A DNA stretch of 64,000 nucleotides from Clostridioides difficile_D. Its GTDB lineage: Bacteria; Bacillota; Clostridia; Peptostreptococcales; Peptostreptococcaceae. Positions 1 through 8,578 of the stretch are shown here, one piece after another; within the stretch, counting starts at the first letter, position 1, and the number at the start of each line of letters is the position of its first letter. The position numbers and the translations under genes were made by a program. The notes below the pieces were generated by a model. It saw only the letters and a program-made list of their open reading frames with translations. It had not been told where the DNA came from and did no database searches. Location of the stretch: NCBI GenBank assembly GCA_945861085.1, contig OX244046.1, forward strand, positions 806,001 to 870,000, read 5' to 3'.

Positions 1-101
1 ATTCTGATAGAGCTAATCAATCTCCATATGATTCTAGTGAAACAACAAAAGCACAAATTAAAGCAATAAAAGATAAATTAATGTCACTTAAAGATAAATA
101 G
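1..101 (+). CDS. 3' end of an upstream gene (partial)
   Basis: An open frame runs from the window edge to a TAG at 99-101 and gives 32 hydrophilic, Lys- and Ser-rich residues ending MSLKDK. The gene body lies outside the window, so no function can be assigned. The 242 bases between it and fhs are very AT-rich, with TATAAT-like boxes at 248-253 and 266-271 but no convincing -35 partner. The Wood-Ljungdahl promoter probably lies there, but I cannot place it. Confidence 0.6.
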   Translation, partial: SDRANQSPYDSSETTKAQIKAIKDKLMSLKDK

Positions 102-343
102 ATAGAATTTTGATTTGGGATTTTAAGTTGGTTAAAGGTTAGACATAGGTAATAGATAGGTAATAAATAAGTAATTAGATAAATAACTAGCTATTAAGTT
201 TGAATATTTTAATAGCTTAGTAGCTAGTTTTTAAGTAATTTTACATGTATAATTATCTTATAAAATATAATTTTTACATATTAATACAATTTTTACAAAA
301 ATTATATTTTAAATCTATTTAGGTTGTGGGAGGAGATTCAGTT

Positions 344-2020
344 ATGGGATTTAAATCTGATATTGAAATAGCTCAAGAAGCTAAACCTCAAGATATTAGA
401 GAGGTTGCAAAAAAATTAGGACTAGGTGAAGATGATGTAGAACTTTATGGTAAATACAAAGCCAAAGTTGACTACAATCTACTAAAAAGAGAGACTGGTA
501 AAAAAGCTAAGTTAATACTAACTACAGCTATAAACCCAACTCCAGCAGGTGAAGGAAAAACTACTACTACTATAGGTGTTGCTGATGCATTTGCTAAATT
601 AGACAAAAATGTATTAGTTGCTTTAAGAGAACCATCTCTAGGACCAGTATTTGGTGTTAAAGGTGGAGCTGCTGGTGGAGGATATGCACAAGTTGTTCCT
701 ATGGAAGATATAAACTTACACTTTACAGGAGATTTTCATGCTATAGGAGCTGCTAATAACCTTTTAGCTGCTATGCTTGACAACCATATTCACCAAGGAA
801 ATGCACTTAGAATAGACCCTAAGAAAATAACTTGGAGAAGATGTGTAGACATGAACGATAGACAACTTAGAAATATCGTTGATGGTATGGGTAAAAAAGG
901 TGATGGAGCAGTTAGACAAGATGGATTTGATATAACTGTTGCTTCTGAAATAATGGCAGCATTCTGTTTGGCAAGTGACATATCTGACTTAAAAGAAAGA
1001 TTAGGAAATATAATAGTTGGATATAGCTACGAAGGTGAACCTGTAACAGCTAGACAATTAAAAGCTAACGGTGCTATGGCTGCATTATTAAAAGATGCTT
1101 TAAAACCAAACCTAGTTCAAACTCTTGAAGGAACACCATCATTTGTACATGGTGGACCATTCGCCAATATAGCTCATGGATGTAACTCTGTTATAGCTAC
1201 AAGAATGGCTATGCACTTTGCAGATTATGTAATAACTGAGGCTGGTTTCGGTGCTGACCTTGGAGCAGAAAAATTCTTAGATATAAAATGTAGAATGGCT
1301 AACTTAAAACCAGATGCTGTTATAATAGTTGCTACTGTAAGAGCATTAAAATACAATGGTGGAGTTGCTAAAGCAGACTTAAATGAAGAAAACCTAGAAG
1401 CTCTTGAGAAAGGACTTCCAAACTTATTAAAACATGTTGAAAACATAACTCAAGTATATGGATTACCAGCAGTTGTTGCAATCAACAGATTCCCACTTGA
1501 CACTGAAGCTGAACTTAAACTTGTTGAAGACAAGTGTAAAGAATTAGGTGTTAATGTTGCTCTTTCTGAAGTATGGGCAAAAGGTGGAGAAGGTGGAATT
1601 GCAGTAGCTAAAGAAGTTTTAAGATTATTAGATGAAGAAGAAAATAACTTTAGATTCTGCTATGAAGATGATTTATCTATAAAAGACAAGATAAATGCTA
1701 TAGCTACTAAGATTTATGGAGCAGATGGTGTAGATTATACTCCAGAAGCTGATAAAGAAATAGCTAACTTAGAAAAACTTGGATTTACTAAAGTTCCAGT
1801 ATGTATGGCTAAAACTCAATATTCTTTAACTGATGACCAAACTAAATTAGGTAGACCAACAGGATTTAGAATAACTGTAAGACAGGCAACAATATCAGCA
1901 GGAGCTGGATTTATAGTTGCACTTACTGGAGAGATAATGAAGATGCCAGGATTACCAAAAGTTCCAGCAGCAGAAAAAATAGATGTTGATGAAAATGGAG
2001 TAATAGCTGGATTATTCTAA
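344..2020 (+). CDS. fhs: formate--tetrahydrofolate ligase
   Basis: This cytoplasmic enzyme makes 10-formyl-THF from formate, THF and ATP, the first folate step of the Wood-Ljungdahl methyl branch. The 558-residue protein has the usual family length. It carries the P-loop PTPAGEGKTTTT near residues 65-76 and the family block FGVKGGAAGGGYAQVVPMED. I chose ATG 344 because GGGAGGAG at 328-335 lies 8 bases upstream. An in-frame GTG at 326 would swallow that ribosome site. It opens a long same-strand cluster whose next genes carry out the following steps in order. Confidence 0.97.
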   Translation: MGFKSDIEIAQEAKPQDIREVAKKLGLGEDDVELYGKYKAKVDYNLLKRETGKKAKLILTTAINPTPAGEGKTTTTIGVADAFAKLDKNVLVALREPSLGPVFGVKGGAAGGGYAQVVPMEDINLHFTGDFHAIGAANNLLAAMLDNHIHQGNALRIDPKKITWRRCVDMNDRQLRNIVDGMGKKGDGAVRQDGFDITVASEIMAAFCLASDISDLKERLGNIIVGYSYEGEPVTARQLKANGAMAALLKDALKPNLVQTLEGTPSFVHGGPFANIAHGCNSVIATRMAMHFADYVITEAGFGADLGAEKFLDIKCRMANLKPDAVIIVATVRALKYNGGVAKADLNEENLEALEKGLPNLLKHVENITQVYGLPAVVAINRFPLDTEAELKLVEDKCKELGVNVALSEVWAKGGEGGIAVAKEVLRLLDEEENNFRFCYEDDLSIKDKINAIATKIYGADGVDYTPEADKEIANLEKLGFTKVPVCMAKTQYSLTDDQTKLGRPTGFRITVRQATISAGAGFIVALTGEIMKMPGLPKVPAAEKIDVDENGVIAGLF

Positions 2021-2043
2021 GGAAATTAATTTATAAATAAAGA

Positions 2044-2083
2044 GTAGGAAATATCTCTAAAATAACTTGAGATATTTTCCTAC
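2044..2083 (+). other. intercistronic hairpin between fhs and fchA
   Basis: A 14-15 bp stem (arms 2044-2057 and 2069-2083, one bulged base, AT-rich loop) fills the gap between fhs and fchA. No T-run follows it, so it is more likely a processing or stability element than an intrinsic terminator. It could set different transcript levels for fhs and the downstream genes. Confidence 0.5.
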
Positions 2084-2104
2084 ATCCTTTCAAGGAGGAT
2101 TATC

Positions 2105-2737
2105 ATGAAAATAGCAGATAAAACTTGTGTTGATTTTGTAGAAGTACTATCTTCTAAAGAAGCAGTACCAGGTGGCGGGGGGGCTGCCGCACTAGTTGGT
2201 GCAATTGGTATGGCTCTAGGTAGTATGGTGTGTAACCTTACAATAGGAAAGAAGAAGTATGCTGAGTATGAAGAAAGTGTAAAAGAGATATTAAGTAAGG
2301 CAGGAAAACTAGAAAAAGATTTATTAAAAATGATAGATGATGATGCAGAATGTTTCTTACCACTATCAAAAGCTTATGGGCTTCCTAAAGAAACAGAAGA
2401 AGAAAAAAGAATAAAAGCAGAAACAATGGAAAAAGCATTAAAAGTTGCTTGTGAAGTACCATTAAACATAGTAAGAGTTTGCTATGAAGCTATTAAGTTA
2501 CATGAAGATTTAGTTGATAAAGGTTCAAGACTTGCTATAAGTGATGTCGGTGTAGGAGTTCAGTGTTTAAGAGCTGCTATACTTGGTGGACAATTAAACG
2601 TAGTTATAAATATAAATTCTATACAAGATAAAGAATATGTTAATAAGGTAAAAACAGAAGTAGATAAGTTAGTTGAAGATGGTGTAAAAATTTGTGATGA
2701 AGTTTATGCCAAAGTTAAAAAAGCTCTTGGAAAATAA
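2105..2737 (+). CDS. fchA: methenyltetrahydrofolate cyclohydrolase (FchA)
   Basis: This 210-residue protein belongs to the formiminotransferase-cyclodeaminase family (FTCD_C fold). It has the Gly-rich block PGGGGAAALVGAIGMALGSM near residues 23-42 and a mostly helical remainder. In acetogen-type clusters this family converts 10-formyl-THF to 5,10-methenyl-THF. It lies between fhs and folD, the right place for that step, and the neighbouring FolD seems to have lost its own cyclohydrolase site. AAGGAGG sits just before ATG 2105. The Gly-rich block is encoded with a run of seven G at 2177-2183, unusual in such AT-rich DNA. Confidence 0.92.
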   Translation: MKIADKTCVDFVEVLSSKEAVPGGGGAAALVGAIGMALGSMVCNLTIGKKKYAEYEESVKEILSKAGKLEKDLLKMIDDDAECFLPLSKAYGLPKETEEEKRIKAETMEKALKVACEVPLNIVRVCYEAIKLHEDLVDKGSRLAISDVGVGVQCLRAAILGGQLNVVININSIQDKEYVNKVKTEVDKLVEDGVKICDEVYAKVKKALGK

Positions 2738-2828
2738 TTTTTAAATGACGAAAGTAGATACTATGTTATTAATATATGGTATATAGAATAAATTAATTTA
2801 AGTTTGCTTGTAGGGGAGTTGTGAATAT

Positions 2829-3701
2829 ATGGAAGGAATGTCAACTAAAGGACAAATTATAAAAGGAAAACCTGTAGCTGATAAGATTAGTGAAGAATTA
2901 ATAAAAGAGGTTGATTTACTAGTTAAAAAAGGTATAAATCCTAAGCTAACAATAGTTAGAGTTGGAGCAAGAAGTGATGATTTATCGTATGAAAGAGGCG
3001 CATTAAAAAGATGTCAAAACATCGGTATAACAACAGAAGTGTTAGAATTAGCTGAAGATATAACTCAAGAGGAATATATTGATGTATTGAAGAAGGTTAA
3101 TGATGACAAGAATGTTAATGGTATATTATGTTTTAGACCGCTTCCAAAACATTTAAATGAAGAAGTTATAAAATATGTTATTGCACCAGAAAAAGACGTA
3201 GACTGTTTTAGTCCAATAAACTCTGCTAAGGTAATGGAAGGTGATAAAAGTGGATTCCCACCATGTACTCCTACAGCAGTAGTAGAAATATTAAAACATT
3301 ATAATGTTGATTTAAAAGGAAGTAAAGTAACAGTTCTTGGAAGATCAATGGTAGTTGGAAAGCCAGTATCAATGCTTTTATTAAGTGAACATGCAACTGT
3401 TACAATATGCCATTCAAAAACTAAAAACCTATCAGGTGTAGCAGCAGAAGCTGATGTATTGATAGCAGCTATTGGTAGAGCTAAGATGGTTGATGAAAGC
3501 TTTGTTAAAGATGGGGCAGTAGTTATAGACGTCGGTATAAATGTTGATGAAGAAGGAAATTTATGTGGAGATGTTAATACAAATGCAGTTTTAGACAAAG
3601 TATCAATGATAACTCCAGTTCCAGCGGGGGTTGGTTCAGTTACAACATCTATACTTGCAAAACATGTAGTTAAGGCTTGTAAATTACAAAACAATAAATA
3701 G
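2829..3701 (+). CDS. folD: methylenetetrahydrofolate dehydrogenase FolD, cyclohydrolase site lost
   Basis: The protein (290 residues) oxidises or reduces 5,10-methylene/methenyl-THF with NAD(P). It has the Rossmann motif GRSMVVGKPVSMLLL and the C-terminal block TPVPAGVGSVTTSIL. Lined up with E. coli FolD from memory, the catalytic YxxxK pair reads Y54-E-R-G-A58, so the Lys is Ala. The conserved Gln in VQLPLP is Phe102 (CFRPLP). Those two residues are needed for cyclohydrolase activity, so I infer a monofunctional dehydrogenase working after FchA. GGGGAG precedes ATG 2829; an ATG at 2838 is the other possible start. Confidence 0.95.
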   Translation: MEGMSTKGQIIKGKPVADKISEELIKEVDLLVKKGINPKLTIVRVGARSDDLSYERGALKRCQNIGITTEVLELAEDITQEEYIDVLKKVNDDKNVNGILCFRPLPKHLNEEVIKYVIAPEKDVDCFSPINSAKVMEGDKSGFPPCTPTAVVEILKHYNVDLKGSKVTVLGRSMVVGKPVSMLLLSEHATVTICHSKTKNLSGVAAEADVLIAAIGRAKMVDESFVKDGAVVIDVGINVDEEGNLCGDVNTNAVLDKVSMITPVPAGVGSVTTSILAKHVVKACKLQNNK

Positions 3702-3737
3702 ATATATATATGTGGAAGGTTTAGGGGGGAAGTAGAT

Positions 3738-4412
3738 ATGATAATTTCTGAAAATAAACCATTAGAAGAAGTGCTAGGGTACTTAAAGAATTTTGACAAG
3801 CTAGTTTTAGTTGGTTGTAACCAATGTGCAGCAACTTGTAAAAGTGGTGGAGAAGAAGAAGTTCTAAAAATGAAGGAAACTCTTGAAGGTGAAGGCAAAA
3901 AAATCTTAGGATATGTAATGCTTGACCCTGCTTGTAACCTTTTAAAGTCTAAAAAGGATTTAAAGGCTCTAAAAGAAGAGACTAAAGAAGCTGATGCAGT
4001 TTTATCTTTGGCATGTGGGGATGGTACACAGACAATAGTTAAGAATCTAAAAGATAAGCCAGTTTATCCAGCCAACAACACTTTGTTCATAGGGGAAGTA
4101 CAAAGGGTTGGAGAATACGAAGAAGCTTGTAAAGCTTGTGGAGATTGTGAACTTGGTTGGACAGGTGGGATATGTCCAGTAACTATGTGTGCTAAAGGTC
4201 TTATGAATGGAGCTTGTGGTGGAGCTAAAAATGGTAAGTGTGAAGTAAATTCAGAGAATGATTGTGCTTGGATAAAGATATATGAAAGACTAGAAGCTAT
4301 AGGACAATTAGATAACTTAGCAGAAATAAGACCACCAAAAGACTATTCTAAGCAAAATAATCCAAGAAGTTTAAGTGCAAAGAAAAAGAAAGAAGCAGCA
4401 GCAAATTCATAA
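3738..4412 (+). CDS. metV: MetV, Fe-S partner of methylenetetrahydrofolate reductase
   Basis: This 224-residue Cys-rich protein of the MTHFR C-terminal family partners MetF in acetogens. Visible metal-binding Cys include GCNQCAATC near residues 29-37 and a dense C-terminal set, ACKACGDC, CPVTMC, GACGG, KCEVNSENDC. In acetogens MetV holds Fe-S clusters and passes electrons to MetF to reduce methylene-THF to methyl-THF. It ends 35 bases before metF, and AAGTAG-type purine sequence precedes its ATG. The Lys- and Ser-rich tail after residue 205 is probably unstructured. Confidence 0.88.
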   Translation: MIISENKPLEEVLGYLKNFDKLVLVGCNQCAATCKSGGEEEVLKMKETLEGEGKKILGYVMLDPACNLLKSKKDLKALKEETKEADAVLSLACGDGTQTIVKNLKDKPVYPANNTLFIGEVQRVGEYEEACKACGDCELGWTGGICPVTMCAKGLMNGACGGAKNGKCEVNSENDCAWIKIYERLEAIGQLDNLAEIRPPKDYSKQNNPRSLSAKKKKEAAANS

Positions 4413-4447
4413 AAGTTTTTTTTAGAAGGTTAAAAGGGGGATTAGAG

Positions 4448-5329
4448 ATGAGCTTATTAAGAGAAACATTAGAAAGTGGAAAATTTGCAGTTACTACAGA
4501 GATGGCTCCTCCAAAAGGGACTGACCTTTCACATTTAATAGAATGTGCAAAGCCATTAGTTGGAAGAGTTCATGCAGCAAATGTAACAGACTTTCAATCA
4601 GCAGTTATGAGAGCAACTTCTCTTGCTACATGTAAATTATTAAAAGATGCTGGATTAGAGCCAGTTATTCAAATAACAGGGAGAGATAGAAATAGGATAG
4701 CTATACAAGGAGAAATGTTGTCAGCAGGTGTGTTTGGGATAAACAATCTGTTGGCACTAACAGGAGACCATACTAGCGTAGGAGACCATCCACAAGCTAA
4801 GGGAGTATTTGACTTAGACTCTGTGGGGATACTTCAAACTGCTGAGACTTTAATGGCAGGTACGGACATGGCTGGTAATAAATTAAAAGGTTCTCCAGAT
4901 TTTTATCTAGGAGCATCAGTAACTCCAGAATATTCTCCAATAGAAGTTCAATTATTAAAAATGCAAAAGAAAATAAAAGCAGGGGCTAAATTTTTCCAAA
5001 CACAAGCACTTTATGACATAAATACAATGAGAAAGTTTAGAGAATTAACAAGGGATATGGATTGCAAGGTATTAGCAGGAATAGTACCTTTAAAATCTCC
5101 AGGAATGGCTAAATTTATGACTGCAAATGTACCAGGAATATTCGTTCCAGATGAGCAAATCGAAAGATTGAGAGCAGCTGGAAAAGAAAACTGGGTAAGT
5201 GAAGGAATAAAAATGGCAGGGGAACTTATCAAACAATTAAAAGAAGAAGATTTATGTGATGGTGTTCATATAATGGCAATTGGGGCAGAAGAGAATATAC
5301 CTGCTATACTGGATGCCGCAGGTTTATAG
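4448..5329 (+). CDS. metF: methylenetetrahydrofolate reductase
   Basis: The 293-residue TIM-barrel protein of the MTHFR family reduces 5,10-methylene-THF to 5-methyl-THF, the last folate step before the corrinoid protein. Recognisable blocks are the N-terminal TTEMAPPKGTD, the central NLLALTGDH and FFQTQALYD. It is preceded by AAAGGGGG and follows metV directly, which supports a MetFV complex. It has no regulatory C-terminal extension like that of eukaryotic forms. Confidence 0.95.
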   Translation: MSLLRETLESGKFAVTTEMAPPKGTDLSHLIECAKPLVGRVHAANVTDFQSAVMRATSLATCKLLKDAGLEPVIQITGRDRNRIAIQGEMLSAGVFGINNLLALTGDHTSVGDHPQAKGVFDLDSVGILQTAETLMAGTDMAGNKLKGSPDFYLGASVTPEYSPIEVQLLKMQKKIKAGAKFFQTQALYDINTMRKFRELTRDMDCKVLAGIVPLKSPGMAKFMTANVPGIFVPDEQIERLRAAGKENWVSEGIKMAGELIKQLKEEDLCDGVHIMAIGAEENIPAILDAAGL

Positions 5330-5372
5330 TATTGCAAGATTGTAGATTATATAAGGTTTGGGGGAATTAAGG

Positions 5373-6758
5373 ATGAAGATAGTAGTAGTAGGTGGTGGAC
5401 CAGGAGGATATGTAGCAGCTATAAAAGCTTCTATGCTTGGTGCAGATGTAACAGTTATTGAAAAAAGAAGAGTTGGAGGAACTTGCTTAAACGCAGGATG
5501 TATACCAACTAAAGCACTTCTTGCTTCTTCAGGAGTACTGAATACTGTAAAAGAAGCAAAGGACTTTGGTATAGAAATAGATGGTACAGTTAAGCCAAAC
5601 TTCACTGCCATAATGGAAAGAAAAAATAAAGTTGTAAACCAATTAATAAGTGGTATAGAATTCTTGTTTGAAAAAAGAGGAGTAAAACTAGTTAATGGTT
5701 TTGGAAAGTTAATTGATAAAAACACTATAGAAGTAACTAAAGATGATGGAACAGTAGAAACTATAAAAGCTGATAAGATAATACTAGCAAATGGTTCTGT
5801 TCCAGTTGTACCAAGAATGTTCCCATATGATGGAAAAGTAGTAATAACTAGTGATGAAGTTCTTGGACTTGAAGAGATACCTGAATCTATGTTAATAGTA
5901 GGTGGTGGAGTTATAGGATGTGAGATAGGGCAGTTCTTTAGAGCCTTAGGAACAGAAGTAACTATAGTTGAGATGGTTGACCAAATACTATTAAATGAAG
6001 ACAAAGATGTAGCTAAACAACTACTTAGACAATTTAAAAAAGATAAAATTAAAGTTATCACAGGTATTGGAGTACAAACTTGTGAAGTAGTTGATGGTAA
6101 GGCTGTTGCAACTCTTTCTAATGGAAAGGTTATAGAAGCACAATATGCACTAGTATGTGTTGGTAGAAGACCTAACCTTGATAATTCTGGAGTAGAAGAT
6201 ATAGGAATTGAAATGGAAAGAGGAAAAGTAGTAGTTAATGAGCATCTTGAAACTAATGTAGAAGGTATATACGCAATAGGTGATATAATAGATACTCCTT
6301 TCCTAGCACATGTTGCTTCTAAAGAAGGTATCGTAGCAGTTGAAAATGCTTTAGGTAAGACTAAGGTAGTAGATTACAGAGCAATTCCAAGATGTGTTTA
6401 TACTGAGCCTGAAGTTGCTGGTGTTGGTAAAACTGAAAAGCAACTTGAAGCTGAAGGTGTAGAATACAATGTAGGTCAATTTGATTTTAGAGGTCTTGGA
6501 AAAGCACAGGCTATAGGACATTTCCAAGGATTTGTAAAAATTATAGCTGACAAAGAAACTGATAAGATAATAGGTGCAGCAGTAGTAGGGCCTCATGCTA
6601 CAGATTTATTAACAGAGTTGTCACTTGCTGTTCATCTAGGATTGACAGTAGAACAAGTAGGGGATGCAATACATCCACATCCAAGTTTATCTGAAGGGCT
6701 AATGGAAGCACTTCATGATGTACATGGAGAATGTGTTCATTCTGTACCTAAATTATAA
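5373..6758 (+). CDS. lpdA: dihydrolipoyl dehydrogenase
   Basis: This 461-residue FAD disulfide oxidoreductase has the FAD motif VVGGGPGGYVAA at the N-terminus, the redox pair GGTCLNAGCIPTKA near residues 36-49, a second NAD Rossmann motif (IVGGGVIGCE) mid-protein, and the C-terminal HPHPSLSE with the active-site His and Glu. It reoxidises dihydrolipoyl groups. The lipoyl carrier in this cluster is GcvH, encoded 6.3 kb downstream. GGGGGAA at 5360-5366 fits ATG 5373; a TTG at 5358 would overlap the ribosome site. The gene lies inside the Wood-Ljungdahl operon, not beside a pyruvate dehydrogenase. Confidence 0.95.
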   Translation: MKIVVVGGGPGGYVAAIKASMLGADVTVIEKRRVGGTCLNAGCIPTKALLASSGVLNTVKEAKDFGIEIDGTVKPNFTAIMERKNKVVNQLISGIEFLFEKRGVKLVNGFGKLIDKNTIEVTKDDGTVETIKADKIILANGSVPVVPRMFPYDGKVVITSDEVLGLEEIPESMLIVGGGVIGCEIGQFFRALGTEVTIVEMVDQILLNEDKDVAKQLLRQFKKDKIKVITGIGVQTCEVVDGKAVATLSNGKVIEAQYALVCVGRRPNLDNSGVEDIGIEMERGKVVVNEHLETNVEGIYAIGDIIDTPFLAHVASKEGIVAVENALGKTKVVDYRAIPRCVYTEPEVAGVGKTEKQLEAEGVEYNVGQFDFRGLGKAQAIGHFQGFVKIIADKETDKIIGAAVVGPHATDLLTELSLAVHLGLTVEQVGDAIHPHPSLSEGLMEALHDVHGECVHSVPKL

Positions 6759-6813
6759 TAAAAAGACAGAGTACATAAGGCTCTGTGGCTAGATTTAAGG
6801 GGGAAGTCTTAAA

Positions 6814-7584
6814 ATGGGATACAATATAGCTGTTGCAGGAAAAGGTGGAACTGGTAAAACAAGTCTCACAGGGCTTTTGATTGATTATTTGGTTAAGGAC
6901 AAAAAGGGACCAGTATTAGTTGTAGATGCTGATGCTAATGCTAACATAAATGAAGTATTGGGTATCGAAGTTGAAGCAACAATAGGAGAAATAAGAGAAG
7001 AAGTAAATCAAAGAGAAAAGTTAGGCAATGCATTCCCTGGTGGTATGACAAAAGCACAATATCTACAATTTAGATTAAACTCTATAATTGAAGAAGGAGA
7101 AGGATATGACTTATTAGTAATGGGAAGATCAGAAGGGGAAGGATGTTACTGTTTTGTAAATGGAATACTTAGAGAACAAGTAAACAAAATATCTGGTCAT
7201 TATAAATACTTAGTCATGGACAACGAAGCTGGTATGGAACATTTAAGTAGAAAAGTCACTAGACATGTTGATACGCTTTTATTGGTTAGTGATTGTTCAA
7301 GACGTAGCATACAAGCTGTTGCTAGAATAAGAGATTTAGCTGAGGAACTAAAATTAAGTGTTGGAAGAATACTTCTAATTGTAAATAAAGTTCCAAATGG
7401 GGTTATGAATGATGGTGTTAAAGAAGAAATTGAAAAGCATAACCTAGAGCTAATCGGTGTCGTACCTATGGATGAATTGATATATGAATATGATTCTACA
7501 GGTATTCCTTTAGTTAATTTACCTGAAGATTCAAAATCTAAAGTGGCTATGAAAGAAATTTTTGCTAAATTAGAATTAAAATAG
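6814..7584 (+). CDS. cooC: CO dehydrogenase nickel-insertion ATPase CooC
   Basis: This 256-residue P-loop ATPase of the MinD/ArsA-like class has the deviant Walker A GKGGTGKTSL near residues 8-17. A Cys pair in GEGCYCF near residue 110 is typical of CooC, where it binds Ni or Zn at the dimer interface. It helps load nickel into CO dehydrogenase and possibly into the ACS A-cluster. It comes directly before acsD, and AAGGGGGAA precedes the ATG. The catalytic CODH subunit itself is not in the window and presumably lies upstream. Confidence 0.93.
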   Translation: MGYNIAVAGKGGTGKTSLTGLLIDYLVKDKKGPVLVVDADANANINEVLGIEVEATIGEIREEVNQREKLGNAFPGGMTKAQYLQFRLNSIIEEGEGYDLLVMGRSEGEGCYCFVNGILREQVNKISGHYKYLVMDNEAGMEHLSRKVTRHVDTLLLVSDCSRRSIQAVARIRDLAEELKLSVGRILLIVNKVPNGVMNDGVKEEIEKHNLELIGVVPMDELIYEYDSTGIPLVNLPEDSKSKVAMKEIFAKLELK

Positions 7585-7603
7585 GCTTAAGGGGGAAAAA
7601 AAT

Positions 7604-8548
7604 ATGGCATTTAAAATGTCTACTCAAAAATATTCTGGAAAAATATCAGAAGTTGAAGTAGGAATAGGGGAAAAAGCAATTAAATTAGGTGGGGAAAATG
7701 TATTACCTTTTTATAGTTTTGATGGGGAAGTAGGTAATTCTCCAAAAATAGGTATACAAATATCAGACGTTTATCCTGAAAGCTGGACTGATTCATATAA
7801 GGAGTTATACAAAGATGTAGCTAACTGTCCAGTGGAATGGGCTAAATATGTTGAAGCTAATACACAAGCAGACTTTATTTGTTTAAAATTTGATGGTTCT
7901 GACCCAAATGGATTAGATAAGTCAGTTGATGAATGTGCTGATGTAGCTAAAGCAGTGATTGAAGCAATAAAATTACCTTTAGTTGTAGCTGGTTCAGGAA
8001 ATCATGAAAAAGATGGTAAACTGTTTGAAAAATTAGCTCAAGCATTAGATGGACATAACTGTCTATTTATGTCAGCAGTAGAAGATAACTATAAGGGAGT
8101 AGGAGCATCAGCTGGTATGGCTTATGCACATAAAGTAGGAGCTGAATCTTCTGTTGATATAAACCTAGCTAAACAATTAAACGTATTGTTAACTCAATTA
8201 GGCGTTAAAGGTGAAAATATAGTTATGAATGTTGGATGTTCAGCAGTTGGTTATGGATATGAGTATGTTGCATCTACTATGGATAGAATCAGACTTGCAG
8301 CATTTGGTCAGAATGATAAGACATTACAAATGCCTATCATAACACCAGTAGCTTTTGAAGTAGGTCATGTTAAAGAAGCTATAGCTCCAATTGAAGATGA
8401 GCCAGATTGGGGTTGTCCAGAAGAAAGAACTATAGCAATGGAAGTTTCAACTGCAGCAAGTGTTTTAGTAGGTGGTTCAAACGCAGTTATACTTCGTCAT
8501 CCAAAATCAATAGAAACTATAAAAGAATTAGTTAACGCATTAGCTTAA
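7604..8548 (+). CDS. acsD: CODH/ACS corrinoid protein, small (delta) subunit
   Basis: The 314-residue protein is the small subunit of the corrinoid iron-sulfur protein, which receives the methyl group from methyl-THF and hands it to acetyl-CoA synthase. It is recognised by its overall TIM-barrel-like sequence with blocks such as FICLKFDGSDPNG and VVAGSGNHEKDG, and by its place next to acsC. It starts 19 bases after cooC, with AAGGGGGAA upstream. Confidence 0.94.
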   Translation: MAFKMSTQKYSGKISEVEVGIGEKAIKLGGENVLPFYSFDGEVGNSPKIGIQISDVYPESWTDSYKELYKDVANCPVEWAKYVEANTQADFICLKFDGSDPNGLDKSVDECADVAKAVIEAIKLPLVVAGSGNHEKDGKLFEKLAQALDGHNCLFMSAVEDNYKGVGASAGMAYAHKVGAESSVDINLAKQLNVLLTQLGVKGENIVMNVGCSAVGYGYEYVASTMDRIRLAAFGQNDKTLQMPIITPVAFEVGHVKEAIAPIEDEPDWGCPEERTIAMEVSTAASVLVGGSNAVILRHPKSIETIKELVNALA

Positions 8549-8578
8549 TTAAATTGTTAAGGTTAGGGGGAGAAAATA

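Noticed and set aside
3299..3898. 199-residue minus-strand frame opposite folD and metV
   Set aside because: Shadow of two well-supported genes. Its composition is the complement of their codons, and it lacks a ribosome site.
5324..6061. 245-residue minus-strand frame opposite lpdA
   Set aside because: Low-complexity Ser/Pro/Ile-rich shadow of a strongly conserved FAD enzyme.
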